From positions 1 through 40,735 of the forward strand of contig CATMQD010000006.1 of the NCBI GenBank assembly GCA_950073045.1: DNA of 40,735 nt, given 5' to 3'. A program made the translations under genes and the position numbers. The notes beneath the pieces were generated by a model. The model saw only the letters and a program-made list of their open reading frames with translations, made no database searches and was not told where the DNA came from. Source of the stretch: an uncultured Flavobacteriales bacterium (GTDB lineage: Bacteria; Bacteroidota; Bacteroidia; Flavobacteriales; Schleiferiaceae). Shown in pieces: positions 17,660-25,857 of this stretch; position 1 is the first letter of the stretch; every line of letters starts with the position of its first letter.

Positions 17660-19618
17660 TTAGTTCAGAATTAGATTTCCAGTATTTCGGTATCCTGAAT
17701 TGTCCTTGTACCAATCTTCATAATTGCTGCCACTGCTTTGGGCCCAAGTATTAAAGTAGTTGTAGGCAGTGTTTATAGCTTTATTTTCTTCAGGATAACG
17801 GAACTCATGAATGATATTAATGGCCCAAGGCAAATTATTATCATTACGATAATAAATACCTGTAGCTGGGTTTGTAGCATCATGTACGGTATTAAAGTAA
17901 CTAGCATCTGCTAAATCCGTGGGTTCCATATCTGCCAAGTGTACTTCTCGGCCACGAACACCATCTACAATCATAAAAGGATTAAAAGGTGCAGAACCAA
18001 TTAAACTTGGATCAATAGGATTTGTAAAATTGATCACCACCGTAATTTCTTCACCAACGGAGATTGGTTGACCTCTTTCGGTATTTATATAAAGTCCCGT
18101 TCCTAAACGAGGAATATTATCGTAGGCATCATCAAACACAATTACGGTAGCGCCATCATTATGGTTCGCTTCTAAGCCTTTAGCATCTAAGCTGATGTAG
18201 TTTTCAGTTAGATTATATCCACTAACCGAACTAATTAAATTGGGATCGATATCCATTTTAAAGCCTAATCCATTGCGGAAGGAAGCACCAATCGCTTTAA
18301 CCCGAAACTTAGCTTCCAAACGCACTACTTGATTATTAGCATTGGCTATTTGGGTAAAACGGTAATTAACTACTAAATCGTTAAAATCATAATCTCCTTG
18401 TGAGGGCCATAAGTCCTCAAAAGCTAAAGACCCCCAACCAATATCAGAAGGAGTGTAAGTAGCCTCCGCCGCATTCGGGTCATTGGGGAAGTCGTCTAAA
18501 GCATCAATAACTCCGTCGTTGTCAGTGTCAACATTTTCCAAGTCCTCCACGGCACATTTATAAGAGCCTAGGTCGTTAATTTTATGAGGATAAGTGTTTA
18601 CCACGGACCAGGCACCATCGTACTTATCCATTTCAATAAGTTGAGAATTTGCATCATTGGTGGCTAAGTACAAACGATCATTTCGATCGATCGCCATGGA
18701 AGTGGGTTGAAAAGGAAGGTTCTCGGCACTGATTCGTGTAGCATTGGCCACATTTCCAGAAATATCTATTCGATATAAACCAGAGAAACAACACATGTAA
18801 ATAGTAGAGTCTTGAGAAATAGCCACATCACCACCACCAACGGGAGACTCAAGTCCAGAAATACTAAAGGTATTTACTACTTGATTTGTAAGAGGGTTTA
18901 AGGTGTACATCACCTCATTTTTTGCGATATATAATAAGCCATCTACTGGATTATACTCCATTCGAGGATAACTTCCATTAAAAGGATTACCATTTTGAGC
19001 TACGTGAAAAGTTTGGTTCGCATAGTCGTAATAGCGTAAGGTGTTATTTGTATTGTAATATACCTTCTCATTTTCTTGATCTACCGCGCATGCAATTGAA
19101 CCACCACCAACTAAATCTGGCAAAGGTGTGGCAGTGTAATTTCCGCTTTCTACGTCAATAGTGTAAAAACCGCCTTGACCATTAACCGCATATAAAGTTT
19201 CGGAACAACCATTGGACTTTCCTCTTTTATTATAAGTAATAGAAGCGCTGTTGCCAGAGATATTTATAAACTCAGAGCTAATTGCCCCATTGGCATTACG
19301 CACTACTTTTACTCGATCGCAAAAAGTAGGTAGTGTTAACACTGCCTGACTGCTATTCCCCTGAGCTAGAAAGCTTGCTACCTTTTCTTCATTTTGACCG
19401 TCGAAAGAAGCAAATACAGTGTACTTTACACGATAGGTCTCCGTGTCAGTAATGTTTAAGGTAATTTGTTCTTCGGTACGAAAATCAAAATCAGGGCTTA
19501 CCTGCAGGTCTTCAATTGACACACTAGGGTCTATACTGTTACTAGCATTAGGGTCCTCATCTTTTTTACAGGCGGCAAGAATGAGCAAGGAGAGTAATAG
19601 TAAATGAATACGTTTCAT
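17660..19618 (-). CDS. LruC-domain lipoprotein with propeller-like region
   Basis: A 652-residue lipoprotein; MKRIHLLLLSLLILAAC gives lipobox ILAAC (Cys17). Residues about 140-355 form repeated strand motifs (LYAVNGQGGFYTIDV, RMEYNPVDGLLYIA, LYRIDISG, LYLATNDANSQLIEMD) consistent with a beta-propeller. A calcium-binding type-3 motif DTDNDGVIDALDDFPND is at about 363-379. The LruC domain follows from about 391 with its diagnostic GWGSLAFEDLWPSQGDYDFN, then DLVVNYRF, and runs to the end (YNYFNTWAQSSG). LruC proteins are common in Bacteroidota and Leptospira envelopes with no settled function. It is transcribed away from the sigma-factor operon and converges with the T9SS gene. Confidence 0.9.
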   Translation of the reverse strand: MKRIHLLLLSLLILAACKKDEDPNASNSIDPSVSIEDLQVSPDFDFRTEEQITLNITDTETYRVKYTVFASFDGQNEEKVASFLAQGNSSQAVLTLPTFCDRVKVVRNANGAISSEFINISGNSASITYNKRGKSNGCSETLYAVNGQGGFYTIDVESGNYTATPLPDLVGGGSIACAVDQENEKVYYNTNNTLRYYDYANQTFHVAQNGNPFNGSYPRMEYNPVDGLLYIAKNEVMYTLNPLTNQVVNTFSISGLESPVGGGDVAISQDSTIYMCCFSGLYRIDISGNVANATRISAENLPFQPTSMAIDRNDRLYLATNDANSQLIEMDKYDGAWSVVNTYPHKINDLGSYKCAVEDLENVDTDNDGVIDALDDFPNDPNAAEATYTPSDIGWGSLAFEDLWPSQGDYDFNDLVVNYRFTQIANANNQVVRLEAKFRVKAIGASFRNGLGFKMDIDPNLISSVSGYNLTENYISLDAKGLEANHNDGATVIVFDDAYDNIPRLGTGLYINTERGQPISVGEEITVVINFTNPIDPSLIGSAPFNPFMIVDGVRGREVHLADMEPTDLADASYFNTVHDATNPATGIYYRNDNNLPWAINIIHEFRYPEENKAINTAYNYFNTWAQSSGSNYEDWYKDNSGYRNTGNLILN

Positions 19619-19765
19619 TGTTCTTCGTTTTTTACGATCAGCGCAAAGGAACGAATACCATCTTTGGCTATCCTTGCAATTCGATGAATGGCCAATATTG
19701 CTCGATAGTCTGCAGGGTTAAAAATCAAGGGATTAAGTGTAAATTGAAAAAAAATTAACCGCTTG

Positions 19766-19795
19766 GGCAACCCTTTCTAAAATAAAGGGTGTCAT
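19766..19795 (+). promoter_or_regulatory. Candidate ECF-type promoter with hairpin upstream of the sigma gene
   Basis: GCAACC (19766-19771) resembles the AAC-type -35 element used by ECF sigma factors, and GTCAT (19791-19795) resembles their GTC -10 element, with 19 bases between. An inverted repeat ACCCTTT (19770-19776) / AAAGGGT (19784-19790) occupies the spacer. The -10-like element ends about 20 bases before the sigma ATG. Autoregulation is inferred. Confidence 0.4.
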
Positions 19796-19816
19796 GTATA
19801 TGTAGCCTCCAAAAAA

Positions 19817-20380
19817 ATGGGAATAGTTCGCAACCTACCAAGCTCAGAAAAACGTCTGGTGAAGCAGTGCCTTCGCGGAGACCATGAAGCGCAGCGCGAA
19901 CTTTACGACCGCTACAGCGGAGAAATGCTAAGCGTTTGCCGCAGGTACACCCAAAGTTTGGAAGATGCCGAAGAAGTTCTTTCCAATGGTTTTATAAAGA
20001 TTTTTAGTCGCCTCGATCAATATCGTGGAGAAGGAGCCCTCGGGGCTTGGATACGTCGGATTATGGTTCGGGAGGCGCTAAACTTTATTCGCTATAAAAA
20101 GAATCTCTTCGTAGAAGTTGAAGAGGAACGTCAATCGGAATTTGGTCACAGTAATGTAAAAGACCATTATGATGCAGAGCATTTACTGCGCATGATTAAC
20201 GAGCTTCCTACCGGATACCGAACGGTTTTCAACCTCTATGCCATCGAAGGTTATAATCACCGGGAAATCGGCGAAATGCTTGAGATTTCGGAGAATACCA
20301 GCAAGAGTCAACTGAGTAAAGCTCGTCGACAATTGCAACAGAAATTGAGTGAATACGAATTAATAGCAAAGAATAACTAA
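19817..20380 (+). CDS. ECF RNA polymerase sigma factor
   Basis: A 187-residue group 4 (ECF) sigma factor. Region 2 spans about residues 15-85 (LVKQCLRGDHEAQRELYDRY, DAEEVLSNGFIKIFSRLDQY), with the promoter-melting segment GALGAWIRRIMVREALNFIRY. Region 4 spans about 115-172 (INELPTGYRTVFNLYAIEGY, HREIGEMLEISENTSKSQLSKARRQL), with its recognition helix in the last part. Regions 1 and 3 are absent, as usual for ECF factors. It is the first gene of a four-gene unit; only 1 bp separates it from the anti-sigma-like gene. It should direct transcription of an envelope-related regulon, probably including this operon. Confidence 0.95.
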   Translation: MGIVRNLPSSEKRLVKQCLRGDHEAQRELYDRYSGEMLSVCRRYTQSLEDAEEVLSNGFIKIFSRLDQYRGEGALGAWIRRIMVREALNFIRYKKNLFVEVEEERQSEFGHSNVKDHYDAEHLLRMINELPTGYRTVFNLYAIEGYNHREIGEMLEISENTSKSQLSKARRQLQQKLSEYELIAKNN

Positions 20381-20381
20381 T

Positions 20382-21104
20382 ATGAGTTCCAAGCATCCTA
20401 TCGACGCGCTTTTTGAGAAGGAGCTCAAAGAGCATCAAAGCAGCCCTAATGAGGCCGTTTGGGAAAAAATTGCCGCTAATCAGCAGGGGACTAAACCCAA
20501 AAGAGAAGGAATCTTTTTCCTTCGTGCAGCATCAGTGTTACTATTGGTTGGTTTAAGTTCCTTTTGGTACCTCAACCGTCATTCTGGGGACATAGGCATT
20601 CAACCATCTAATGCGCAGCAAGAATTTGTGGCTGGGCCAGATGATAAGCCGGAAAACAATACCGACGAGCCAGAGAACACCCAAACCAAGGAACCAAAGA
20701 ATGCGAAGGCAAAAGCGTCTAAAACAGAGCCCAAGCAAAAAGTAAAAAAGGCAAACTCTAAAAAAGGAACCGCTCGAGTGATTCCAATTTTACAGCAAAA
20801 GATCTCAGATCCAGTTTTAGCTTTAAATGATTTAAATAGCATTGATTTAGAGGAAAACCTTGAGGGAGTTGAAACAATTGATGATCCAGATGTACTCAAA
20901 ATTCGGGTGAACTTATCCGATATCAAAGGGGATTATCAAACAAACCCGAAAGCCAAGAAAGATCTTCGTCAGCGGATGTGGGCCTATGCTTCCTCTCAAT
21001 ACGAAAGGGTAAAAGCAGGAGAAGGTTTGGAATTACCAAATACCGATGATGCCAAAATCGAAATTCCTTTACCAGACTTTATTAACCGTCGATTTAGTAA
21101 GTGA
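20382..21104 (+). CDS. Single-pass membrane protein, probable anti-sigma factor
   Basis: A 240-residue protein. The short cytoplasmic head (IDALFEKELKEHQSSPNEAVWEKI, split as a 'D-x-L-F... P-x-x-x-W-x-x-I' pattern) resembles the N-terminus of Bacteroidota anti-sigma-type proteins encoded after ECF factors. One transmembrane helix lies at about 46-65 (FFLRAASVLLLVGLSSFWYL). A Lys/Glu/Pro-rich periplasmic linker (about 80-130) follows, then a more ordered C-terminal part (about 160-240) with DVLKIRVNLSDI and LRQRMWAYASSQYERVK. No canonical zinc-binding HxxxCxxC motif is present. The role as sigma antagonist rests on gene order, topology and the head pattern. Its TGA shares an A with the next ATG. 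Confidence 0.8.
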   Translation: MSSKHPIDALFEKELKEHQSSPNEAVWEKIAANQQGTKPKREGIFFLRAASVLLLVGLSSFWYLNRHSGDIGIQPSNAQQEFVAGPDDKPENNTDEPENTQTKEPKNAKAKASKTEPKQKVKKANSKKGTARVIPILQQKISDPVLALNDLNSIDLEENLEGVETIDDPDVLKIRVNLSDIKGDYQTNPKAKKDLRQRMWAYASSQYERVKAGEGLELPNTDDAKIEIPLPDFINRRFSK

Positions 21105-21520
21105 TGAAATTTTTAGCAAGTCTATTACTACTCACCTCCCTTTCCTTTCAGGCGCAAGCCCAAAGCGAGGCAAGAAAAAAGGAATTAACGGAGGAACTTA
21201 AAAAGGAACTGATTGCTATTGGCGATAATATTTCAGAGCTAAGTCGACTAATGGCCGACGATTTAGAGCAGGAGCTTCAAGAGGACAGTCTTAAAGTTCG
21301 GATGAAGGAAGTGAAAAAGGCCATTAAAGAGAATCAAAGAAAAATTGTGGAGTACAGCAAAGAGCTAAGCCGCGATTATGAATTGGATGAAAATCAGAAA
21401 GAACTTTTAAAAGAAGGCGCCCGAGCATTTGGTGAAAGTATGCGCCTATTCGGGGAAGCGATGTCGCTTATGGCTCGTGACCTTAGCCAAATGATTGAAG
21501 AAAAGATAAATGAAGAATAA
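21104..21520 (+). CDS. Small secreted alpha-helical protein of the sigma operon
   Basis: A 138-residue protein. I chose the ATG at 21104 (TGATG overlap with the anti-sigma gene) over a GTG one codon earlier. MKFLASLLLLTSLSFQAQAQ is a signal peptide. The mature protein is almost entirely charged, helical and coiled-coil-like, with two helical blocks (about 22-90 and 95-138). The second block holds LDENQKELLKEGA and FGESMRLFGEAM (109-120), which line up with a segment of the next gene product. No enzyme motif is visible. The expected location is the periplasm. It may act as a sensor or adaptor for the sigma system, which is inference. Confidence 0.8.
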   Translation: MKFLASLLLLTSLSFQAQAQSEARKKELTEELKKELIAIGDNISELSRLMADDLEQELQEDSLKVRMKEVKKAIKENQRKIVEYSKELSRDYELDENQKELLKEGARAFGESMRLFGEAMSLMARDLSQMIEEKINEE

Positions 21521-21557
21521 ACCATCAAACAAAATGAAGCAACGAATTAAAACAAAC

Positions 21558-22859
21558 ATGAAAATGAAAAAGTCAATTTTAGCAGCCCTGTTGGTGGCTT
21601 TTGGTTTCGGCCTTTCGGCTCAAACTGATACCAACGCCCGCAAGAAAATCGAGATTCAAATCGAAGAAAATACCCTAGAATTTAAGGCTCCCAAAGATGC
21701 TAATATGTCAAGCATGATTGGTTTTGCCACTACTCAGGTAACTCGATTACAAGCAAACCATGAGCGTATTCTTCGTCGTATCGACGAGCAAGAAAAGGCC
21801 GGTAACCTTAGTGAAGAAGAAGCAGATGTTCTCCGTGATCAGGCCAATGAAAGCTTCGAGGCTAGCATGGAGCGTTTTGAAGACTTAATGGAAAACTGGG
21901 GCGAATCTTATGCCGAGCGCATGGAAGCTTGGGCTGAAGAGTATGAAGCTGGAATGGAAGCTTGGAGCGAAGAAATGGAGCGCTCTATGGAAGCCGATTC
22001 TGCCCAAATGGGAAAAGCACCTATGATTCCACCAATGCCCCCTCTACCACCAATGCCAGAAGCCATCCAAGACTCCGGTAAAAAGAAAATTATTATTTCT
22101 AAAGATGGAGTAATCATCGGCGATCAAGAAATTGAAATTGAGCGTGAGGAGGAAGAAGAGGATTTAGATATCGATGCCAGTGAATTATTCGAGCGTTTAG
22201 GAAAGCGCAAGTCCACTAGTATTAAGCGTACCGAAGATTATTTTGACATTGCCTTTGGTTTTAACCAGCAATTAGAAGATGGTCAATATTTGATTGAAGG
22301 TGGATCAGGAGAACTTGATTTTTGGAAATCTACCTCATTTAATATGGGTATTGGCTACAAAACTCGCATTGGTAGCCCTTACAGCAAGTTCTACATTAAG
22401 TATGGTATCGACTTCTCTTGGCATAACTTCCGTTTAAACGGATCGGATGTATTAGACGTGAATGCGGACAGTTCTTACTTCACTAGCATTGGTGTTTCTA
22501 ATGTGTATGAAAAGAACAAGTACCACATTGCCTACTTTAATGTTCCATTAATGTTGCAGTTTGATTTCAGCGAAGCTGGAGATCGTGATGAGGCCTTTAC
22601 AATTGGTGTAGGTGGTTATGGCGGAGTTCGCCTGATGGCTAAGCGTGAATTAGAGTATAGCACCCCTGTTTATCGTAAGGTAGAGGAAAAGGCTTACGAT
22701 GACTTCTTCACCAACCAGTTCCGTTATGGATTAATGGCTCAAGTAGGATACAAATCCTTTAAGGTAACCGCGTCTTACGATATGAATGAGTTTTTCCGCG
22801 ACAACAAAGGTCCCGGTGCTTATAATATGATGAACGTAACGCTAGGCTTTAGCCTTTAA
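21558..22859 (+). CDS. Helical-stalk outer-membrane beta-barrel protein of the sigma operon
   Basis: A 433-residue protein from the ATG at 21558, where MKMKKSILAALLVAFGFGLSAQ is a clean signal peptide; in-frame ATGs at 21510 and 21534 would add a poor leader and the first overlaps the previous gene. Residues about 50-150 are a charged helical region containing FEASMERFEDLM (100-111) and three 11-residue repeats (ERMEAWAEEYE, AGMEAWSEEME, RSMEADSAQMG). A Met/Pro run (MIPPMPPLPPMP) and a short beta segment with a Glu-rich tract follow. From about 220 on, alternating aromatic strands (FDIAFGFNQQLEDG, FNMGIGYKTRIG, FTIGVGGYGGVRL, FRYGLMAQVGYKSFKVTASY, NVTLGFSL) indicate a small outer-membrane barrel ending in a hydrophobic last strand. 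No enzyme motif is seen. Confidence 0.85.
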   Translation: MKMKKSILAALLVAFGFGLSAQTDTNARKKIEIQIEENTLEFKAPKDANMSSMIGFATTQVTRLQANHERILRRIDEQEKAGNLSEEEADVLRDQANESFEASMERFEDLMENWGESYAERMEAWAEEYEAGMEAWSEEMERSMEADSAQMGKAPMIPPMPPLPPMPEAIQDSGKKKIIISKDGVIIGDQEIEIEREEEEEDLDIDASELFERLGKRKSTSIKRTEDYFDIAFGFNQQLEDGQYLIEGGSGELDFWKSTSFNMGIGYKTRIGSPYSKFYIKYGIDFSWHNFRLNGSDVLDVNADSSYFTSIGVSNVYEKNKYHIAYFNVPLMLQFDFSEAGDRDEAFTIGVGGYGGVRLMAKRELEYSTPVYRKVEEKAYDDFFTNQFRYGLMAQVGYKSFKVTASYDMNEFFRDNKGPGAYNMMNVTLGFSL

Positions 22860-22867
22860 GCAAACAC

Positions 22868-22924
22868 TTACCCGAATCGTGTGCCGGGTAATTTATAGAA
22901 AGCGACTCTGGAGGGGGTCGCTTT
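22868..22924 (+). terminator. Double hairpin terminator of the sigma operon
   Basis: Two hairpins follow the barrel gene: TTACCCG/CGGGTAA (22868-22874 and 22885-22891), then AAAGCGAC/GTCGCTTT (22899-22906 and 22917-22924) followed by a T-run to 22928. The second has the form of an intrinsic terminator. Confidence 0.85.
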
Positions 22925-22939
22925 TTTTATTTTTGAAAG

Positions 22940-23386
22940 ATGAACTGGATTTTAAAAAACTGGGCTGAGCTTGAAATAAGCGAGCTTTATGCGGCTTATA
23001 AATTGCGCACAGAAGTATTTGTAGTGGAGCAAGGCTGTGCCTACCCAGAGGTGGATGAACACGACCCCCATTGCAAACATCTTTTTGCCTGGGATGGCGA
23101 AGCACTGGCGGCTTATGCACGAATTTGTCCGCCAAACACCGTTTATTCCGAAACCAGTTTAGGCAGAATAGTAGTAGCCGAAAAGTATCGTGGAAAAGGC
23201 TTGGGAAAAAAACTCATGCAAAGGGCACTAAAGGCTTTAAAAGAAGACTTCCCACAAGAGCGGATTAAAATTCAAGCCCAGGAATACCTCGAGGACTTTT
23301 ATGCTTCTTTTGGATTTCAAACCATCACCGAATCCTATCCCGATGTGATGGTGATGCATGTAGATATGGTTTTAGCGGAGAATTGA
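22940..23386 (+). CDS. elaA: ElaA-type GNAT N-acetyltransferase
   Basis: A 148-residue GNAT protein matching the ElaA subgroup: YKLRTEVFVVEQGCAYPEVD, EHDPHCKHL, then LGRIVVAEKYRGKGLGKKLM, which contains the acetyl-CoA pyrophosphate loop (R-G-K-G-L-G), and IQAQEYLEDFYASFGF near the C-terminus. Full length for the family. The substrate amine is unknown. A TATTTTTG box (22928-22935) ends only 4 bases before the ATG, so a nearly leaderless transcript starting right after the upstream terminator is possible. Confidence 0.9.
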   Translation: MNWILKNWAELEISELYAAYKLRTEVFVVEQGCAYPEVDEHDPHCKHLFAWDGEALAAYARICPPNTVYSETSLGRIVVAEKYRGKGLGKKLMQRALKALKEDFPQERIKIQAQEYLEDFYASFGFQTITESYPDVMVMHVDMVLAEN

Positions 23387-23633
23387 GCTTTGCTCGATTC
23401 AACATATAGATCACAGGGAGAATAGAGCTAAACCCTATCATTTTTTACCATAAAAGCCGCAAAGCTTTGGTGACGCATGGGAAGTTGCCTCCTTGCTCAG
23501 TATAAATCGCAAAAGGTCTCTGCGCTATAACAGATAAGTCCTAATTATTAAAAAAGTCCATTACACCAGCAGAATCTAATCTAACAGCGACTGCAAGGAG
23601 CGTACTAATTACTAACTACTTAGTACTTAGAAT
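23387..23633. other. Intergenic region between elaA and paaE
   Basis: The gap between the convergent elaA and paaE genes. I see no RNA gene and no strong terminator, only a small inverted repeat ACTAA/TTAGT (23611-23624) close to the paaE stop. Confidence 0.5.
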
Positions 23634-24776
23634 TTAATCATCATAGCTGATAACCACTTTTTCACTGCGAGGATGACACTGACAGGTAAGTACATAACCG
23701 TCTTCCACCTCGTCGTCCTCGAGGGCATAATTCATTTCCATTTCCACCTCGCCTTCAAGCACCTTGGCGCGACAAGTACAGCAAACCGCTCCTTTACAGG
23801 CATAGGGCACATCGGCGCCAGCGTCGAGGGCGGCATCTAAAATGCAATCGCCATCACTATCTAAGCCAAAATGGGTTTCATCGCCATCCAGAATAACCGT
23901 AACCTGCGAATCGATTTTCTTGGTGCTTTCTTTCCCAACTTTAGTTTTCCCAGCAATGCTTTGTGCAGGAGAGGTGAAAAGCTCATAATGGATGAGGTCT
24001 TTAGAAACGCCCATTGATTTAAGCTCTTCGCTTACACTGTTAATCATGGCCTCTGGTCCGCACAAGAAATAGCCATTCACTTCTTTAATATCAAAGAAAC
24101 GCTCAGCAAAGGTTTTACACTTATCCTGATCAATTCGGCCTTTAAGATAATCTGTACCCTGATCTTCGCGGCTAAGTACATGATGTACTTCGAGGCGATT
24201 CATGTAGCGATTTTTTAAGGCTTCAATTTGTTCCTTAAAAACTACCGACCCTGCTGTTTTATTTCCATAGAAAAGGGTGAAGGTCGAATTAGGCTCGTTT
24301 TCTAATACCGATTTTAATATGCTAAACACCGGAGTAATTCCCGAGCCTGCAGCAAAACCCACATAGTTATTACTAGCTTCTGGGTTTATTACAGCGGTAA
24401 AGTTGCCATCAGGAGTCATCACCCGCATGGTATCTCCAGCACTAAGTTCATTATTAGCCCAGGTAGAAAAACGACCGCCTTCTACTTCTTTAATCGCTAC
24501 TCGTAATTCTCCATCAAATGGACTAGAACATAAGGAGTAAGAACGGCGCACCGCCTCTCCATTTATTTTAGTCTCTAATGTTAAATATTGACCAGGAATA
24601 AACTGGTAATCCGCCGCCAAGTTTTCCGGTACTTCAAAAGCTACCGAAACACAATCACTGGTTTCGCGAATTATATCTAATACCCGTAAATCGTGAAATA
24701 CTGGGCGCGCTCCTTTCTTTTCAGGAGTGAAAAGCGAAGTCGTGTTAGATTTCGCCTTTTTGAAAAAGTTAAACAT
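23634..24776 (-). CDS. paaE: Phenylacetyl-CoA epoxidase reductase subunit PaaE
   Basis: A 380-residue flavin/iron-sulfur oxidoreductase that passes electrons from NAD(P)H to the PaaA di-iron centre. An N-terminal FAD domain has RRSYSLCSSP (flavin binding). An NAD domain has GFAAGSGITPVFSILKS and the GYFLCGPEAMI end motif. The C-terminal plant-type 2Fe-2S ferredoxin domain has CKGAVCCTC (C-x4-C-x2-C) and the fourth Cys in YVLTCQC. Order FAD-NAD-ferredoxin is the PaaE layout and the length is close to known PaaE. It is divergent from paaABCD across about 113 bp, so the reductase can be expressed from its own promoter; in Enterobacteria paaE is instead in line after paaD. Confidence 0.93.
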   Translation of the reverse strand: MFNFFKKAKSNTTSLFTPEKKGARPVFHDLRVLDIIRETSDCVSVAFEVPENLAADYQFIPGQYLTLETKINGEAVRRSYSLCSSPFDGELRVAIKEVEGGRFSTWANNELSAGDTMRVMTPDGNFTAVINPEASNNYVGFAAGSGITPVFSILKSVLENEPNSTFTLFYGNKTAGSVVFKEQIEALKNRYMNRLEVHHVLSREDQGTDYLKGRIDQDKCKTFAERFFDIKEVNGYFLCGPEAMINSVSEELKSMGVSKDLIHYELFTSPAQSIAGKTKVGKESTKKIDSQVTVILDGDETHFGLDSDGDCILDAALDAGADVPYACKGAVCCTCRAKVLEGEVEMEMNYALEDDEVEDGYVLTCQCHPRSEKVVISYDD

Positions 24777-24794
24777 AGAATCGATCTATTTCCG

Positions 24795-24826
24795 CAAAAG
24801 TACATTCTTAAGGCCTTTGGAACAAT
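24795..24826 (-). promoter_or_regulatory. Candidate paaE promoter
   Basis: Minus strand: ATTG (24826-24823) as -33, a 20-base spacer, then TACTTTTG (24802-24795) as a full TAnnTTTG -7 box, about 18 bases before the paaE ATG. Both element sequence and spacing fit the Bacteroidota housekeeping promoter. Confidence 0.6.
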
Positions 24827-24838
24827 TCCAGATAGGCC
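24812..24838. promoter_or_regulatory. Imperfect inverted repeat in the paaE/paaA divergent region, possible operator
   Basis: Nested arms GGCCT (24812-24816) / AGGCC (24834-24838) and TGGAA (24818-24822) / TTCCA (24826-24830) around CAA. It overlaps the candidate paaE -33 element and lies upstream of the paaA -7 box, as expected for a regulator acting on both genes. No regulator gene is in the window. Confidence 0.4.
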
Positions 24839-24858
24839 AATGTTTTAAATGGAGATAC

Positions 24859-24866
24859 TATCTTTG
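24859..24866 (+). promoter_or_regulatory. Candidate paaA -7 box
   Basis: TATCTTTG matches TAnnTTTG, 23 bases before the paaA ATG at 24890. No well-placed -33 element was found, which could mean activator dependence. Confidence 0.45.
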
Positions 24867-24889
24867 TGTCACTCTCAAAAAAGACGATT

Positions 24890-25846
24890 ATGACGAAAGA
24901 AATGAACCTCGAAGAACGCTTCCAGGCCTATGTGGATGGAGAGAATAAGGTAGAGCCGAAAGACTGGATGCCCGAAAAATATCGGAAAACCCTGATTCGT
25001 CAGGTTTCTCAGCACGCTCACTCTGAGGTGGTTGGGATGCTTCCAGAGGCAAACTGGATTACTCGCGCACCATCCTTACGAAGAAAAGTGGCCCTTTTAG
25101 CGAAAGTTCAAGATGAAGCTGGACACGGTCTTTATTTGTACAGCGCAGCCGAAACTTTAGGAGCAGATCGCGTCGATATGATTGACGATTTGCTTTCTGG
25201 CAAGGCCAAATACTCGAGTATTTTTAATTACCCTACTCCAACTTGGGCGGATATTGGCGCTATTGGTTGGTTAGTAGATGGCGCTGCAATCGCCAATCAG
25301 GTGATGCTGTGTCGTACCTCTTATGGTCCTTACAGCCGAGCGATGGTGAAGATTTGCAAAGAAGAAAGTTTCCATCAGCGTCAGGGATATGAGATTTTGC
25401 TCACCTTAGCTAAGGGAACTCCAGTGCAAAAACAAATGGCACAAGATGCCCTAAACCGCTGGTGGTGGCCATCTTTAATGATGTTCGGCCCTACCGATGA
25501 TAATTCACCTAACTCGGCGCAATCCATGAAATGGAAAATTAAGCGCAAGAGTAATGATGAACTTCGTCAGGAGTTTATCGATAAAACGATTCCTCAAGCC
25601 GAGTATCTGGGACTTACTGTTCCTGATCCTGATTTAAAATGGAATGAAGAGCGCGGTCATTACGACTTTGGCACCATTGATTGGGAAGAATTCTATCAGG
25701 TGATTAAAGGCAACGGCAAGTGTAATAAGCAACGTTTACGTGCCCGCCAAAAGGCTCATGCTGAAGGCGAATGGGTGCGCGAGGCCGCCAATGCTTACGC
25801 TGAAAAACAAGCCGCTCGTAAATCACAAGAAGGAAGCGCAGCATAA
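24890..25846 (+). CDS. paaA: Phenylacetyl-CoA epoxidase catalytic subunit PaaA
   Basis: The 318-residue di-iron subunit that epoxidises the ring of phenylacetyl-CoA. It matches PaaA closely: [57 protein letters not shown]. Glu46, Glu76 and His79 fall in the carboxylate-bridged iron motifs, with a second EESFHQRQG motif around residue 158. I start at ATG 24890 ([11 protein letters not shown]); a GTG 24 bases upstream lies within the -7 box and is unlikely. Length is as expected. It is followed after 37 bp by paaB and works as a complex with PaaB, PaaC and PaaE. Confidence 0.97.
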   Translation: MTKEMNLEERFQAYVDGENKVEPKDWMPEKYRKTLIRQVSQHAHSEVVGMLPEANWITRAPSLRRKVALLAKVQDEAGHGLYLYSAAETLGADRVDMIDDLLSGKAKYSSIFNYPTPTWADIGAIGWLVDGAAIANQVMLCRTSYGPYSRAMVKICKEESFHQRQGYEILLTLAKGTPVQKQMAQDALNRWWWPSLMMFGPTDDNSPNSAQSMKWKIKRKSNDELRQEFIDKTIPQAEYLGLTVPDPDLKWNEERGHYDFGTIDWEEFYQVIKGNGKCNKQRLRARQKAHAEGEWVREAANAYAEKQAARKSQEGSAA

Positions 25847-25857
25847 AAGAACCAAAC

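Noticed and set aside
23387-23633. Possible RNA gene between elaA and paaE
   Set aside because: No cloverleaf, no strong hairpin and no promoter-terminator pair could be found.
24866-24889. GTG start for paaA
   Set aside because: It lies at the end of a candidate -7 promoter box and adds eight residues not expected for PaaA; ATG at 24890 fits known N-termini.
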